Position numbers and translations under genes: made by a program. From Lateolabrax maculatus (lineage: Eukaryota; Chordata; Actinopteri; Acropomatiformes; Lateolabracidae): DNA of 64,000 nt. A model generated the notes under the pieces. That model was given only the letters and a program-made list of their open reading frames with translations. It did no database searches and was not told the origin of the DNA. The stretch covers positions 4,023,501 to 4,087,500 of the forward strand of contig CM062201.1 in assembly GCA_031216445.1 (NCBI GenBank), read 5' to 3'. This document shows, one piece after another, positions 13,430 to 26,415 of the stretch; within the stretch, counting starts at the first letter, position 1, and the number at the start of each line of letters is the position of its first letter.

Positions 13430-14245
13430 TTTATTGTTATTTTATAACAGGGTTGTACAACAAAATACAGCTATAGTGAGAGAGATGAGTGTGGAGTGTG
13501 GAGGACGAGTTGAGGGTCTCACAGCCTGAGGAAAGAAGCTGCTCTGCAACCTGGTGGTACGACGGCAGATACTTCTGTACCTCTTGTCACACGGCAACAT
13601 GGTGAACAGGCTGTTGCTGGGGTGGGTTTGGTCTTTTAATATCCTTTGGGCTCTGTGCAGGCACCTCCCCTCACCAACATCACTGATGCTCGGTAGATGG
13701 GGACCAATGATGTACTGGGCTGTTTTAATCACCTGCTGCAGAGCCCTCCTGTCCTGGATCAGGTTTATTCAATGCCGTCCTTAAGAAATACAGCCGTTTC
13801 TGAGCTCTCTGAACCAGGGTGGACATGTGAGATGACCATGACAGGGTCTCTGTGATGTTGATTCCCAGGAACTTAAAACTGTTCACCTGCTCAACCTCAG
13901 CTCCACTGATGTAGACGGGGGTGTGTGTCTTCACCTCCTTTTTTCTAAATCAATGATCAGCTCCTTGGTTTTACTGGCGTTGAGCAGGAGGTTGTTCGCT
14001 GAGCACCACTCTGCAAGGTTGATGATTTCCTCCCGAAATGAATTCTCATCACTGTTTGTAATGGGGCCTATGATAAAGGTGTCGTCAGAAAACTTCACAA
14101 CAGAGTTCTCTTCATGTCGGGGATTGCGGTCATGGGTGTACAACGTGAATAGGAGGGGGCTCAGAAGACAGCCCCGGGGGCCTCCAGTGTTCAGCACTAG
14201 AGTGGAGGAGGTCAACCACCAATCAGGACTGTCTGGAGTCATTTT
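13430..14245 (-). mobile_element. LINE reverse-transcriptase fragment, Rex/CR1-like, frameshifted
   Basis: Three minus-strand frames together form the C-terminal half of a LINE reverse transcriptase. At 14242-13931 it has GGPRGCLLSPLLFTLYTHD and then FSDDTFIIG, the catalytic F-x-DD box with Ser where Ala is usual, followed by NNLLLNASKTKELIIDLEKR. At 13934-13725 it has VNSFKFLGINITETLSWS and RAQKRLYFLR. At 13732-13442 it has MIKTAQYIIG, RAQRILKDQTHPSNSLF and RTTRLQSSFFPQAVR. Two frameshifts separate the pieces. The 3' end follows with TATTTTGTTGTACAA and CAATAAATTGACC on the minus strand, a tail typical of this LINE group. The 5' part, including the endonuclease, is missing. It is inactive. 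Confidence 0.85.
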
Positions 14246-14296
14246 GTGATGAAATAAAGGACAGTATGTAAGGAGGGATGTGATTGCTTCTACAGT

Positions 14297-15050
14297 AGCG
14301 ATGAGTACTGAAACCCAATATTAAATGGGCACCAGGGCTAAATTATTCAATCATTAAAGACCGTATTATTGATAAGCAATAACGTTTTGGTGTAATTTAT
14401 TACCACTCTGCAGCCTTTTCCTCTGCTCTCTATGTTGGGCTGAGCTCCTCCAACTACGCTACTTACTTTAAATGCAATAAAACCTTTGCGAGTAAAAAGC
14501 TAATACTTTATCAATTCACCTGTTCAACAGGCAGAAACTTGTGAACATGTAGAAACATGTAAACTTCCCTAATCCACCGCTATGTTTTACACAAGCTATC
14601 TTGGCTAAAACCAAGTTGTTACAAACAAAGCTAAAACAAAAGCTGTCTCTCTGTAGTCTAACCTTTTGTCTTGGAAACTTCGCTGCTGAGACAAACCAGC
14701 CCCTCCTCCCTCTACCAGCGGTCCCTGCAGGCAGAGGAGGTGGAGGACACAGGACAGGAGGAATGACTGATACTGACTGAGTATTGTGATGTCAGGAATA
14801 TTATTTATTTTATTGACATTTAAAATTTGTTTCCAGTGAGATATTATTGAGTTTATAGTTTCTCTGCTGCTGTAAACATTACTGTTGCTGCTCTAGAAAC
14901 ATTTAGTTATATTTCAAGTTTAAAGAGCAATTATTAAGTAATGAAAAAGAATGAACCCTTAAGAGTACTGATAAAGAACTGAACCGCTAAGGAGTATGGA
15001 TCCCACTGTCGAAGGGTAGCAGTATCAATAAAAATCCAACCCATCCCTAT
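14297..15050. repeat. possible MITE, unclassified
   Basis: The left part, GCGATGAGTACTGAAACCC, and the right part, AAAATCCAACCCATCCCTA, resemble ends of a fish repeat that carries GAGTACCGAAACC and CCATCCCTA. Inverted termini were not confirmed. The body is A/T-rich and has no coding capacity. Confidence 0.25.
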
Positions 15051-15059
15051 TCTACAGTT

Positions 15060-18000
15060 CCAATAGCCATGTTCATGTTCAACCTGCGTTGTTATTAGGT
15101 CACCATACCATTAAGTTATAGCCTACCTATAATGAGAACAATTGTATTAACTAGCTCTCAAATATTCATTTCGCCATAGACAAAACAAAAATCAGTTTAG
15201 GCTGGTTAGGGTTTTACAGCTACATTGTCATCTTTTCAAATTAGCTGAAATCATATTTTCAAAAATCAAACAGGGTTAAAGTTTTATTATTGTGGATGTG
15301 TAAACAATAGAAACTATATAAATTCAGAAGTAGAGGTAGGTAAGTGTGTGAACTACATTTAGGCAGGTGAAAGACAATTGGAAAAACATAAGCATGAATG
15401 ACCAACTAACAGTATTGGCATCTGCAGATATTTTGTAAACAATCAAGAATTTTATATCAGTGCATCCTTCAATTTTGTCTGTTTGACTGCTGTATGCAAA
15501 TGATGTATTGTAATGTGTATGTATGCAAATTATGTACAATAATTAATTGTGCGAAGAAGCAGCGAGTCGCGTCTGATACACATAGGTAGCAGGAGTGGTA
15601 CTCAAAAAATTCGTCTTGGGTTGGCAGGTCTGCTCTGGCTATTTGCTCAACAACTGATTTACATAGATTTTTTTAAAATGAAAAACAACACCTCCATTAG
15701 AAGAGGACAAAAGACTATTAGAGAAGAGAAAATGGGAACGAGATCAGGCAAGGGTGGGAGGCACTGGAATTTAAGCTTTATTGTCCAACAGGTGAGAGTG
15801 AGAGATATATATAGAGAGAGAGTGAGGCAGCGGGAGGGACAGAGGAGTTAAGGTTGTAGAGAGACACTTTATATTATCTCACTGCCTCAGCCCCTGCAGC
15901 GTCCGCCCGAGCCCAGGGCCTGCTGTATCGCACCTATATCTCAACAAATTCTCCCAGCCAGACCCTGCAGCCTTTTCATCATCAGCCAGCATACCGCTTC
16001 TCATAATGTCCTCAGGAGCACCCCCCCACCCCCCCTCCACACACACCTTTCTCCTTTATAATAGCCTCAGTCTGCTCCGCTCTATTATTCAGCTAATATT
16101 TTGTTCATCTTCCGGGAAGTGGATGTGCACCTTGAAGTAACTTTTGTCCCAAAGGTAAAAGTGTTTCTATTAGGTCTGTTCATGACTGACACTGTTAGTC
16201 TGACTGCACTCACAGTCTGTCACACACACTCGCATGCATTAACAACACACACGCAGACTTGTGTATTATCGTGCACGGTCCCGAGCAACCCGCACAGATG
16301 AACACATTAAAAGCATACACGTAAAGAGAGGAATGTTTATCTTAACGAACACAGGGCACATGCACACACATACACACGGCTACAGACAGCCAGTTTGTCA
16401 CCATCTCTGAAGTCGGGGGTTTCCATCTTGTGGAGCGACTTACTAATTTCAGGACCTTGAATAAAGTGTTGGTGATAAATCAGAGCTGCCAGCACCAAAA
16501 TACACACAGATTCATCACTGCATTAGCGCTCTACTTTTATTCATCTCTCTTTCTCCGTCTTTGTCTCTCTCCATCTTTTGCTCTTCGTCTCTTTACCACA
16601 CAAACACACACAGGCACACGTATGTGATTAGTCTCAGGCCGCCTCTCCCGCTGTCTGATTCATTAACCACAATTGAATTAAAGGACACACTTTTGCTCAG
16701 CTGCAATTTGCCTTACATTTTGTTACCACTGAGGGACCTGAAATTCAGGCCAGAACGTGAACTACTCTGTCCTGCTCAACACTTCCACGTCATATCAAGA
16801 ATGAAGGTATTGATTGTAATTATTAACTAACTGACTTTTATATGTACTATATCCATATGAGATCAAGTGGAGCTGTTAATTAACGCCTGCTGGGAAATAT
16901 GGAGGAGCACGTGAAAAGAAAAACAGAACAGACCTCATTTATATTTTTATATGAACAACGGGTCAAATGTTTAATGTTAAAGGGGTCGCTCATAGTGATG
17001 AACCCACAGACAATTATAACCTGACTCTGCAGTTCCCTTCAGCTCTGTGAAGTGTTTTAGCATCGTTCAGCCTTTTTTTTTTTGGTTTTAACGACTTAAT
17101 TATTTGATTCACCGATCTCATCAACCCTGTTTCCAGGGTTGCGGTAACAAAAGACTTTTTTAATAAATCCATTGAATCCTGCCCTGCATCAAATGGCAGA
17201 CTGACAAAGTTAGCAACTACTACCAAAACAGATGATCTACTGGACGCATTACTAGGCAAATGTGTGCTAACTTGTTAGCCATTCAACTTTAAAAAAGCAG
17301 TAATATGTGAAACGCATGTGATGTTCAGCTTGTTGTGGAGTTACGTCCCTAAGTGGACAAAAGAAAAAAGAATCTGATTAATAAAAAGTCAGACAAAATA
17401 AGAATTGGATACACCCGAAAACAAAATAATTAAAGGACATAAAAACAGACTTACTGGTGGTTATGATTTTATTAGGTCCGTATTTGTCATAGGGATGGTA
17501 TCCCCACCAAGTCCACAATACTTGCCAATGTTCTCTGCATGTCTGAAGCAGCCTTCAGTGATATGTTTTATATCTTGAGTTTGTAGACTATTAGTGTGAC
17601 TATAATATAACGGATAATTTGTATTTCCCTGGACCGCCTAGGACTGTGGACTCTGGACTCCTGGTTAACTCTACATCTACAGATCATGATGCCACTTGAG
17701 AAACAAACAGTCTTCCATAATCCTACCTGTAATAAGGTGTGTGAGCTAATCAGACACTGAATGTTAGAACAGGACCTGTTGTGATGTGGCTGTCATCATG
17801 TCCAAAGTCTTTTAATTGCTTTCTGGGTTCAGATGGTGGAGAAAGTGTTTGCCCTCCGGCTGCGTATTGGGGAGCAGCACTGCAGACAAACTGGAAGCAC
17901 GTCAGGCTCTATAGAGAAGTAAGTGAACACAATCAATCATCATGCGGGCAAAAACTGGGAAATTAAAAGCCCAGGTTGAAAATAATTAAATGATCCTTTA

Positions 18001-19160
18001 AATTACAGTATCTGTCCTTTCTAAAGTTTCCCCAATTAATTTTGTCAAGTCAACTCGGCAATGCTAACAGCACTTAGAACAACAACTTAAAACAACATTG
18101 ATCCAATGAGATCAATAATAAAAAGACACTTCCAGCATGCATGGTGTGTTTGGTTCGGTTTGTTCAGGTTAGTGTGAAAGCTGTCAATCAAACTCTGGTA
18201 TGGGCTGACCAACCAGACCGACACCACCTGAAAAAGAGGGTCTGAGTCAAGAAAGTGACCTCTCAATATGTAAATGTAATGTATAGCCTTGCTATATAGC
18301 CTGTTGATGCAAGATCCTTTGGTAACCCTGGTAAACGAGTGCAGGGAGTTAAGGGAGTTAAGCCAGAGATGTGTTTGTGCCCCACTCGGTCTAGTTTTGC
18401 AGCTCCCCAATAAATATTAAGTGAAAGGAGTCAAACGTAGTGACTTGGTCTTGTTTCTGTCCGTTTGTCACTATTTCTGATATAAGAGGTCCAGTTGCTA
18501 TAATTGTCTATATTAACAATACATTCATTCTCTATTATTTAATTATAAGCCCTTTGTGACACCAGAGAAGATAGACACATATATGTAAAGTGCAGCATGG
18601 CCTGCCAGTCTCCAGAACATTACCAGATTAGATTTTCCTCATTGGTTTATGTGATGATGCAGGATGACTTTACCACCACTGTCCATCAGTGGTAAGTCGT
18701 GTGAACATTAACCAGACCAGAACTAAAAGACAGCAATGTTACCCCCCACCACCACAGGTGTGAACGGACCCATACAAAAACCATACAATTTTAAGTTCAC
18801 CTCTGAAGTTTAAAGGGATCCAGAGGGTTTTTTCCCATGTTAAAAGGCTTGCCTCAGTATAAAAATGCCTTGGTAGTGCACAATAGTGTAGCCAGTTAGA
18901 GCTGACAAAGGTGGATATGAGGGAAATTAGGGTTTTGTGTTATTAGTTCATCTACTAGAGTCCATTTGTTTCAAAATGTTTGATGTTGAATCACAACATT
19001 TTAGAGAGCATTCAGATAAGAGCAATAACACAAACTGAGGCTAGAAAAAGTATATAATAAACAAAATGTACATAAACTGTGGTATATGCCATTTTAAATC
19101 AGTGTAAAACTGCAACTATCGCAATTGTCCTAAGGCAGCGAGACATAATAAAATGCATGT
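15060..19160. other. no gene seen over 4 kb
   Basis: Mostly A/T-leaning spacer with CA-rich scraps at 16210-16260 and 16358-16380 and a small inverted repeat AACCCTG/CAGGGTT at 17122-17139. I found no LINE or DNA-transposon coding remnant here. Confidence 0.45.
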
Positions 19161-19164
19161 CACA

Positions 19165-19420
19165 TTTGTACAATGCTGCGCCGGCTCTTGGCGACGGCCG
19201 CTACTTGTGTGTGCTTGCTTTCTCATGCTCAATTGGTTGCAAGAGACACTGATACACAGCGATCCGCCCTAATGGACTGTACTCTGCCGGGAGTCCTAAT
19301 TCACAGAGAAAATGATCACCTGGCGGCGCCTGGCTCCGAGCAAAGGGGAATGAATGAACAGATGTACGAGGGGAACGAGGTAGCGTGTTAACACACGCAC
19401 CGCTATCGCGGGCTACAGCT
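19165..19420. other. short GC-rich, CpG-containing segment
   Basis: This GC-rich segment contains GCGCCGGCTCTTGGCGACGG (19178-19197) and GGCGGCGCCTGG. An open frame (19173-19391) starts MLRRLLATAATCVCLL, resembling a signal peptide, but I recognise no family, and no splice context supports a gene. Confidence 0.2.
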
Positions 19421-19429
19421 GCAGCTCTG

Positions 19430-19760
19430 ATCTCTCCCAGTCCTCGACACGCTCAGCTCGCTCGGCCCTCCTTCACCCCCCCAATCCATCCTCTCTTGCC
19501 TTTTTCACCCCCCCCGCTCCCTCTCCCAGTTTCTCCATCCGAATGCTTTGCATCGCTCAGCTCTCTCTGCTCTTTTCCCTTCCTCAGAATAATGCACCGC
19601 TTGGCATTCTGGTACTCCCTGCTTACAGTTTTCATTCTCTAATTTCCCCTTTTCCCCCTTCTCTGTTTTCTCACTCTGTCTTTCTCTGTCAGTCTCTTTG
19701 TCTCTGCCTCCTCTCCTCTGTCTCTCTTCTTCCCTCTCCCTCTGTCCTCGAGTGGCCAGG
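19430..19760 (+). repeat. polypyrimidine tract
   Basis: A C/T-rich stretch with runs such as CACCCCCCCCGC and CTTCCCTCTCCC. The frames within it are low complexity. Confidence 0.6.
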
Positions 19761-20043
19761 AGAATGATTATGCGAAGCAGGACTGAGATCCATCAATGTG
19801 TCACTGGCTTGTTCCCCAAGTCCCCTCCGAGGGCCCGCCCGCCTGCCCCCCTTCGTCCCACTCCTCTGGCCCTCATTCGGTCCACCGGTGCATTAGCATG
19901 GTGAACAGTGGCGAGACATGGTGGGCTTTCTCTGACAATAAGGATAATGGAAACTTGCCTTGATTTAACATTGTTCTTATTGGTTGTTGTCTTGCTGTAG
20001 TGAGGATGGGCCAAGCTGAAACAAAGAAGAGCGAGAGAGAGCG

Positions 20044-20046
20044 TGA

Positions 20047-20091
<45 letters not shown>
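20044..20091 (+). repeat. compound (GT)n(GA)n microsatellite
   Basis: About 12 GT units run directly into about 11 GA units, without interruption. Confidence 0.9.
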
Positions 20092-20430
20092 ACTGTCACA
20101 TGACCTTGCCATTGAGACAGTTATATATCTGTGTGAAACAAAGGGCAAGTCAATGCTATTCTCAGCCTAAAGAAGAAGTCCATGTAGACACAAAAAAAGC
20201 AGTCTAGCCCAAAGCCATGGACCTCCTTCCTTTCTTCCCCTGTCTTCTACCAAAATTTACTCTCACCTTACTCCGCCCTCAACTGGTCAAACCATGTTTC
20301 TAGTGTATGTGTGGAAGGAGGGAGGGTGGGAGATTCCCTTTATCTCTACCTTTGAATGATGGCTCAGTCAAAACCCAGTAGTGCAGTAACATCATGAACA
20401 CTCATTGTCTCCTCAACAGTCTCCCTTACA

Positions 20431-20464
20431 CACACACACACACACACACAGACACACACACACG
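20431..20464 (+). repeat. (AC)n microsatellite
   Basis: An (AC)n run with a single GAC interruption near 20451. Confidence 0.9.
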
Positions 20465-21189
20465 CACTAACATCCGATGGCTGGATTTTTATTGAAAAAT
20501 AAAATGGGGATGATTTTGTCAGCGTTACATGAGACAAGTTTATATTTAGATGTGTTCATCGATTTGCAGCTGACACACTACACTGGGGCTGTCTGCGGCC
20601 CATAACTCAGCTGTGCCACAGAGATTGGCCAAATCCTACCGCCACTAAATCATACAGCAGGGGAACAGTACAAGAGGACAGAAACAGGCTTATGAATGAT
20701 TCTGAATGGTTTATTTCAGCTACTTGTGGTGCATTGGATTTAATATGCTCAATAGCGATGTCACCTGCAGGAAATTGAAGTGTTATTTGTAAAAGGGAGG
20801 GAAGGGGTCAAGTGGAGTGAGAGTGAGTCAAATTATGTACATCTACAGTATTTTAAATAAGTATTTTAACTTAGTTACATTGTGTGCCATCATCTAAATA
20901 TATATATCCTGAATACAATGTTAGTTCAGAAAAATATATTATCAAAAGTAGTCATTATGCAGCATCCTTGCTTATATGTTATGTATCTTATGTATGTAAT
21001 ATTATTATATATTTTATTATTGAGCTATTATTAATGATGGCTTAAGAAGTTATCTCCAGTCTCATCTCAACCACGGTTGGAAATTGACCAGGAAAGCTGC
21101 AGAAAGCGACAAAGCGCCGCCTTCAGACAAATTTCTGTGCAAAAAAGTAGTTGTGTCTTACTTGTCAGATTCCATTGTTCTCAGCTTCT

Positions 21190-21656
21190 GACCAAGCAGC
21201 AAACTTCGGGTCTGGAAAGTGAAGCCAAAGTGGAACTGCCTTAAACCTGCATTCTCTCTAGTGGCCAGTAGGGAGCAACTCCACTGGCAGTAAAAACAAA
21301 TCTTATTGTATAGATGTAAATAAGAAAATGACCCTACAACTCACTTGATTTATTACTTACGTCAACATTTTCCTAATAAGTTAATGTTGTCTAGTTTCAA
21401 GTCTTCCTCAGTACAGGATGGTCATTTTGTGAATTATGGTCCTGTTTAGATGAAAGGGTACCTCGTGACTGACAAGTCATTTACATGGCGACCACCAATC
21501 AGGATAGAGGCAGCGCTACCCTCTCGTCCAAATAACGTCACTGCTGGCTCGAAAAAACCAAGAAGGCAACGGAAAAATTGAGGCTTCAAAACAGCCATTC
21601 ACAAACCAATGGGTGACATCACAAAGGCTATATCCACTTCTGTTATACAGTCTATG
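21190..21656 (+). repeat. dispersed fish repeat ending ACAGTCTATGG, copy 2 (longest)
   Basis: It runs from GTCTGGAAAGTGAAGCCAAA through CTCTCTAGTGGCCAG, AATTATGGTCC and GAGGCAGCGCTACCCTCTCG to TATACAGTCTATGG. It is a non-coding, probably transposon-derived family that is frequent in percomorph fish. Compared with the copy at 10521 it lacks about 40 bases after AATTATGGTCC. Confidence 0.55.
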
Positions 21657-21884
21657 GTTCTGGCAAATACAGTATCTGGTTGTGCTACGCCGTACTTGGT
21701 GGTTAAAGTATTATTTTAAAAGTAGCGAAGCTACCATGAAGTTTTTTACAATTGTAACGCTAGTCAACACTGCAAATTTTGTATAGTATTTGTTCTTCCT
21801 CGTTGGACTCCTTTAAACAAAACTGTTGCGAAATAACTGTATTGGTTTTACTTTTTTGTCGACCAAAGGCTCTATGGATATGAT

Positions 21885-22085
21885 TTGATTAGTATTTTTT
21901 TTGCATTCTTATGTGTTTTTAATTGACAATCACTCTTTTTTCGATGACAGTTTTTTCCAATGACAGTGGTTTTCAATTTCAACTTTCTGTCACCGTTTCG
22001 CCGTGGAAAGGGGAGGGTTTGAGGGGAGGGGGCAGGGAGTGTGTGATTTACATATAATCTGCATACTGAGAAAACCTCACTCTCC
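21885..22085 (-). repeat. dispersed repeat, inverted partner of 31620-31790
   Basis: Read on the minus strand it contains TCTCAGTATGCAGATTATAT, CAGAAAGTTGAAATTGAAAA and GAAAAAAGAGTGA, in the same order as the plus-strand copy 9.7 kb away. It is not coding and the family is unknown. Confidence 0.5.
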
Positions 22086-22639
22086 TGAACCCGAGGTCCA
22101 CTCTTGAGCCTCCAGCACCGAACACCTGCTGCGAAGTTCACCTGTTATATTAATACATCCATGGTTTTAGCCCTACTGTCAATTGTAGCTCTAATTGTAA
22201 TCTTGTTGTGTTTATTTATTTTATATAACAGAGTTATCACCTGTTTCAGGTGAGTTGCTTCAGTAACATAATGATTTCACATTGCGCATTTAAACAACGG
22301 TAATTAACAATGAAAACACAGTGTTTAATGAACGTTTTTGGCAATGAACGGCAAGTTTACCTCATATACTTGTTTCTATAACCATGGATGATGTATTAAG
22401 GTAAAAGAGACCAAACAATTTACCATCAATAGTAATAATTAATAATGTATAAGACAATGAAAGATGGAACAGCATGAGAGGAGAGTTTTTTAAAGACATG
22501 GCAAGAAGTGATATATTTATGTGTGTGTGAGAGAAAGAGAGGGTCTGTGTTAATATTTTTAGTACACAAAAGCAATAAAACAATTTGCAGTGTTCTTTGT
22601 TTTATTATTTATTTATTTTCTTTTATCTTCTTTTTTTTT
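22086..22639. other. no gene seen
   Basis: A/T-rich spacer before the L2 relic; it may include the decayed 5' part of that element. Confidence 0.4.
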
Positions 22640-25018
22640 ACTATAGCATCTGTTGATCAGCTGACCTTTTCTGAGCTAAAATCTATCTGCACTGGCAAAG
22701 AACAACAACAAAGAACACGGCAAACATCCAGAGCTATCAGTAATAATAACTTCATGAGCTTCTTTGATGATAAAATTCTAACTATTAGAGACAAAATTCA
22801 TCAACTTGTGCCCTCAGCCAGTTCAGATATATCTTCAAGTACAGGAACCTTACAAACAGCTGTAGAACCAGATATATATTTAGATATTCAGATATATTTT
22901 TTCTCCTACTGACCTTCACCAACTAACTTCAATGATTTCTTCATTGAAAGCAACAACCTGCCTCTTAGACCCCATCCCAACTAAGCTGCTTAAAGAACTT
23001 TACCCTTAGTTAGCACTTCTTTACTAGACATGATCAATCTTTCTTTATCAACTGGCTATGTACCACAGTCCTTAAAGTAGCTGTAATTAAACCTCTTCTT
23101 AAAAAGCCTACGCTTGATCCAGGGGCTTTAGCCAACTACAGACCTATATCTAACCTTCCCTTTCTCTCCAAAATCCTTGAGAAAGCGGTTGTCAATCAGT
23201 TATGTGACTTTCTACACAACAATAGTTTATTTAAGGATTTTCATTCAGGAGTTAGAGAGCATCATAGCACAGAGACAGCACTGGTAAAAGTGACACATGA
23301 CCTTCTGATTGCATCAGACAAAGGATTTGTCTCTGTACTTGTTCTGTTAGATCTTAGTGCCATTGACCATCGGATCCTATTACAGAGACTGGAGCATTTG
23401 ATTGGCATCAAAGGACCCGCACTAAGCTGGTTTAAGTCGTATTTATCAGATAAATTTCAGTTTGTCCATGTAAATGATGAATCCTCACACGGAAGTTAGT
23501 CACGGAGTTCCACAAGGTTCGGTGCTTGAACCACTTTTATTCACCTTGTATATGCTTTCTTTAGGCAATATTACTAGGAAACACTCCATAAACTTTCACT
23601 GCTATGCAGATGATACTCAATTATATTTATCAATAAAGCCAGATGAAACTGATAAGTTAGCCAAATTTCAGGCATGTATTAAGGACATAAAAAACTGGAT
23701 GACCTGCAATTTTCTGCTGTTAAACTCAGACAAAACTGAAGTTATTGTTCTTGTTCCCAAAAAACCTGCGAGACGCATTAAATATAGTTACTATGGATGG
23801 CATTGCCCTGGCCTCTAGCACCACTGTAAGGAATCTAGGACTAACCTTTGATCAGGACATGTCCTTTAATGCCCATATAAAACAGACTTCAAGGACTGCC
23901 TTCTTCCACTTTCGTAACATAAAAATCAGGCATAGCCTGTCTCAAAAAGATGCAGAAAACGAGTCCATGCATTTGTTACTTCTAGGTTGAATTATTGTAA
24001 TTCCTTATTATCAGGCTGCCCAGATAAGTCTCCAAAGACTCTCCAGCTAATCCAGAATGCAACTGCATGTGTACTGACAGGAACTAGCAAAAGAGAACAT
24101 ATTTCTCCAATATCAGCTTCTCTACACTGGCTCCCTGTAAAATCCAGAATAGAATTTAAAATCCTCCTCACCTACAAAGCTCTTAATGGTCAGGCACCAT
24201 CATATCTTAAAGAGCTCATAGTACCGTATTACCCCACTAGAGCACTACGCTCACAGAACGCAGAGTTACTTGTGGTACCTAAAGTCTCTAAAAGTAGAAT
24301 GGGAGCCAGAGCCTTTAGTTATCAAGCTCCTCTTCTGTGGAACCAGCTCCCAGTTTGAATTCAGGAGGCAGACACCCTCTCCTCGTTTAAGAGTATGCTA
24401 AAAACATTCCTTTTTGATAAAGCTTATAGTTAGGGCTGGCTCAGATGAGCCCTGAACCATCCCCTAGTTATGCTGCTATAGGCTTAGACTGCCGGGGGAT
24501 TTCCCATGATGCACTGAGTTTCTCTCTCCTCCTCTCCCTCTCCATCCGTACACATTCTTATCCCACTAATGCAAGTTACTAACTCCACCTATTCCCGGTA
24601 GTTTTGTGCTTTTTGCCTTCTCACTTTCTGCAGGTATTTCTGCCTCTGGAGCTGTAGAGTCTGGATCTGTAACTGCAGGCCATCTACTGCCCCCATGTTC
24701 CTGCTCCACACTCACTGCTACAATTATTATTATTAGTCTGAATTGTTGTCTCTCCTCCTGTTCTGTCTCCCCTCTCCCCCTCTCTCCTCCCCTTTCAACT
24801 CAACTTGATCGATGCAGATGGCCGCCCACCCAGAGCCTGGTTCTGGGAGTTTTTCCTTGCCACTGTTGCCAAGTGCTGCTCATGGTGGGAACTGTTGGGT
24901 CTCTGTAAATAATATTTTAAAGGGTATGGTCTCGACTTACTCTTTGTGAAAATCGTCTTGAGATAACTTTTGTTATGATTTGGCACTATAAAAATAAAAT
25001 TGACTTGACATGACTTGA
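22640..25018 (+). mobile_element. L2-type LINE, degenerate near-complete ORF2 3' half and 3' UTR
   Basis: This is an L2 (Maui-like) non-LTR retrotransposon relic, read in several broken frames. In order it has a segment SVDQLTFSELKSIC leading into FFDDKILTIRDKIHQL; then LLKKPTLDPGALANYRPISN (about 23095-23155), a conserved RT block; and VLLDLSAIDHRIL near 23340, where the usual AFDTV part of the first catalytic block is missing. GVPQGSVLEPLLFTLYM follows near 23500, then CYADDTQLY (about 23600-23626), the intact Y-x-DD box. The 3' domain has LNYCNSLLSGCPDKSPKTLQ and SLHWLPVKSRIEFKILL (about 24120-24170), ending in LLWNQLPV. The 3' UTR ends with TTGGCACTATAAAAATAAAA and TGACTTGACATGACTTGAA repeats at 25000-25018, the tail L2 elements carry. 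Several stops and shifts make it inactive. Confidence 0.9.
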
Positions 25019-25390
25019 ACAAAATCATCAAGACTACTACGCCACAACCACGCACATCAAGACCACAGTTGTAGAAAGAAAGTAAGATTATAGGAAATAA
25101 TAGATAGCGTAAAAATTTTCCCATTTACAGAGAACATTCTCTTTATACATCCATGCAGAGATGAGATCAGAAATAAAACAGCCCTGGCTTTGCATAGATA
25201 AAAAACCCACATATAAGCTGTTATTAAAAGTATTAGCAAAAGTTGTTGTGGCTTAGCTAATGTTGGCCATTGTGCTAAGTCATTTTCCACGATTTTGTTC
25301 ATACTTATCCAAATATCTACAAATGTATGCAGACAAGCAAGGGCAAAGGTTTGTTTTTTATTGAATAATTATGAATGAAATATAATCATA

Positions 25391-25960
25391 ATATGTGTGA
25401 AGGAATTTTCCTTCTTGTATGTTAAACTTCCCTCTTGTAGGTTAAAGGTAACTTAAGACAGTGCTTCACAGGTCAGGTCAACTGTCTGTCTCTGTTCACC
25501 TGTCTCACTCTGTGTGCCTGACAAGGCCGAGTTGGCTCTGGCCTCTGGTAGACCAAGGTCTGCTAGATATCTTCTGTATTCAGGGTTAGACACAACAGGC
25601 TGGAGCCTGGTTGTTGACGCTGGATAAGAGAGACTGTAGAGAGGCTATGCTGTTGTTAGGACAGCAATGGTTGATGTCTTACCTTGTTTGGATCTGATAT
25701 CCAATAGAGTCATCACACATGACGGCTGAGTTAGGAATAACCCTATTTGGATATAGTGGAACTTATCACTTCTGGGGAGGGTTAAATACTGAGCTTCAGG
25801 ACACCATCTTCAGATTTGGGTAGCAGTACGCTGTGATTCACACGTGGTGTTTCCCTTTTCTCCTCGATCGAGCTTCAATAAATATTCCTGTGTAAGACAT
25901 CCAGGTCTCCTGAAACTTCTTGTTAGAGTGAACCAGCTCTAAGATTTCCATCACAATATG
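25391..25960 (+). mobile_element. solo LTR with 5-bp target duplication
   Basis: The LTR spans 25396-25955 (560 bp), starting TGTGAAGGAATTTTCC and ending AGATTTCCATCACA, so it has the TG...CA ends and a terminal TGTGA/TCACA inverted repeat. It is flanked by a perfect direct repeat ATATG at 25391-25395 and 25956-25960. Inside are a TATA-like GGTTAAATACTGAGC near 25783 and a polyadenylation signal AATAAA at 25877-25882, followed by a short R/U5-like part. No internal gag or pol lies next to it, so it is a solo LTR left by recombination. It inserted into a repeat whose other copy (27026 onward) keeps the uninterrupted ATATGCATTT site. A 5-bp duplication suits Gypsy, BEL or some endogenous retrovirus groups; I cannot choose. 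Confidence 0.85.
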
Positions 25961-26183
25961 CATTTGCTGACTTTCCAGAAACCTGACTTTAGACCAAAAA
26001 TTGAGCATTGCGTTAGTTCAGGCAAGCCACGGACTCAAGCTCAGCTCAATATCCCAGCTACATCAGCTGACCATTGCAATCCAGGAGCCACATCAGCTGA
26101 TGGATCAGTCATTCATGGCGCCCTATTCAAGCTGCTTCAGCCTGCCTATCCTTGCTGCTTCCTCAGCAAGCCACTCCACAAGC
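25956..26183 (+). repeat. duplicated segment, copy 1 (interrupted by the solo LTR)
   Basis: It contains CTGACTTTCCAG, ACCAAAAATTGAGCATTGCG, CAAGCCACGGACTCAAGCTC, GCGCCCTATTCAAGCTGCTT and GCCTATCCTTGCTGCTTCC. The same series is at 27026-27228. Frames within it are open by chance, and I recognise no protein. Confidence 0.7.
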
Positions 26184-26294
26184 TTGCCCACGTGAGAACG
26201 ACCAAGCTGTCAGCATATCTACCTCAACTCACTCGCTGCCTGCATGTCGATCCCCGTCCACCACGACTGCATCATGGACTCACTGCATTAGCAA

Positions 26295-26415
26295 CCTCTG
26301 CTGTCTTAAGGTAAAGATGCTGCCATACCTCCGCTGTCGGAAGGTATTGCTGCTCCCACACTTCCGCTGTCTTAAGGTAACGCTGCTCCGGCACCTCCGC
26401 TGCTGGAGGTGGAGC
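26295..26415 (+). repeat. 33-bp minisatellite, about 3.5 units
   Basis: Units start at 26295, 26328, 26361 and 26394. Each begins CCTCTGCTGTC or CCTCCGCTGTC and has AAGGTA and GCTGCT. The period of 33 keeps frame, so the minus strand shows an 11-residue repeat (TAEVWEQQYL-like). It is a tandem repeat inside otherwise unique sequence. Confidence 0.7.

Noticed and set aside
19173..19391. Short frame with a signal-peptide-like start
   Set aside because: No homologue recognised, no promoter or splice context, and one hydrophobic start is weak evidence.
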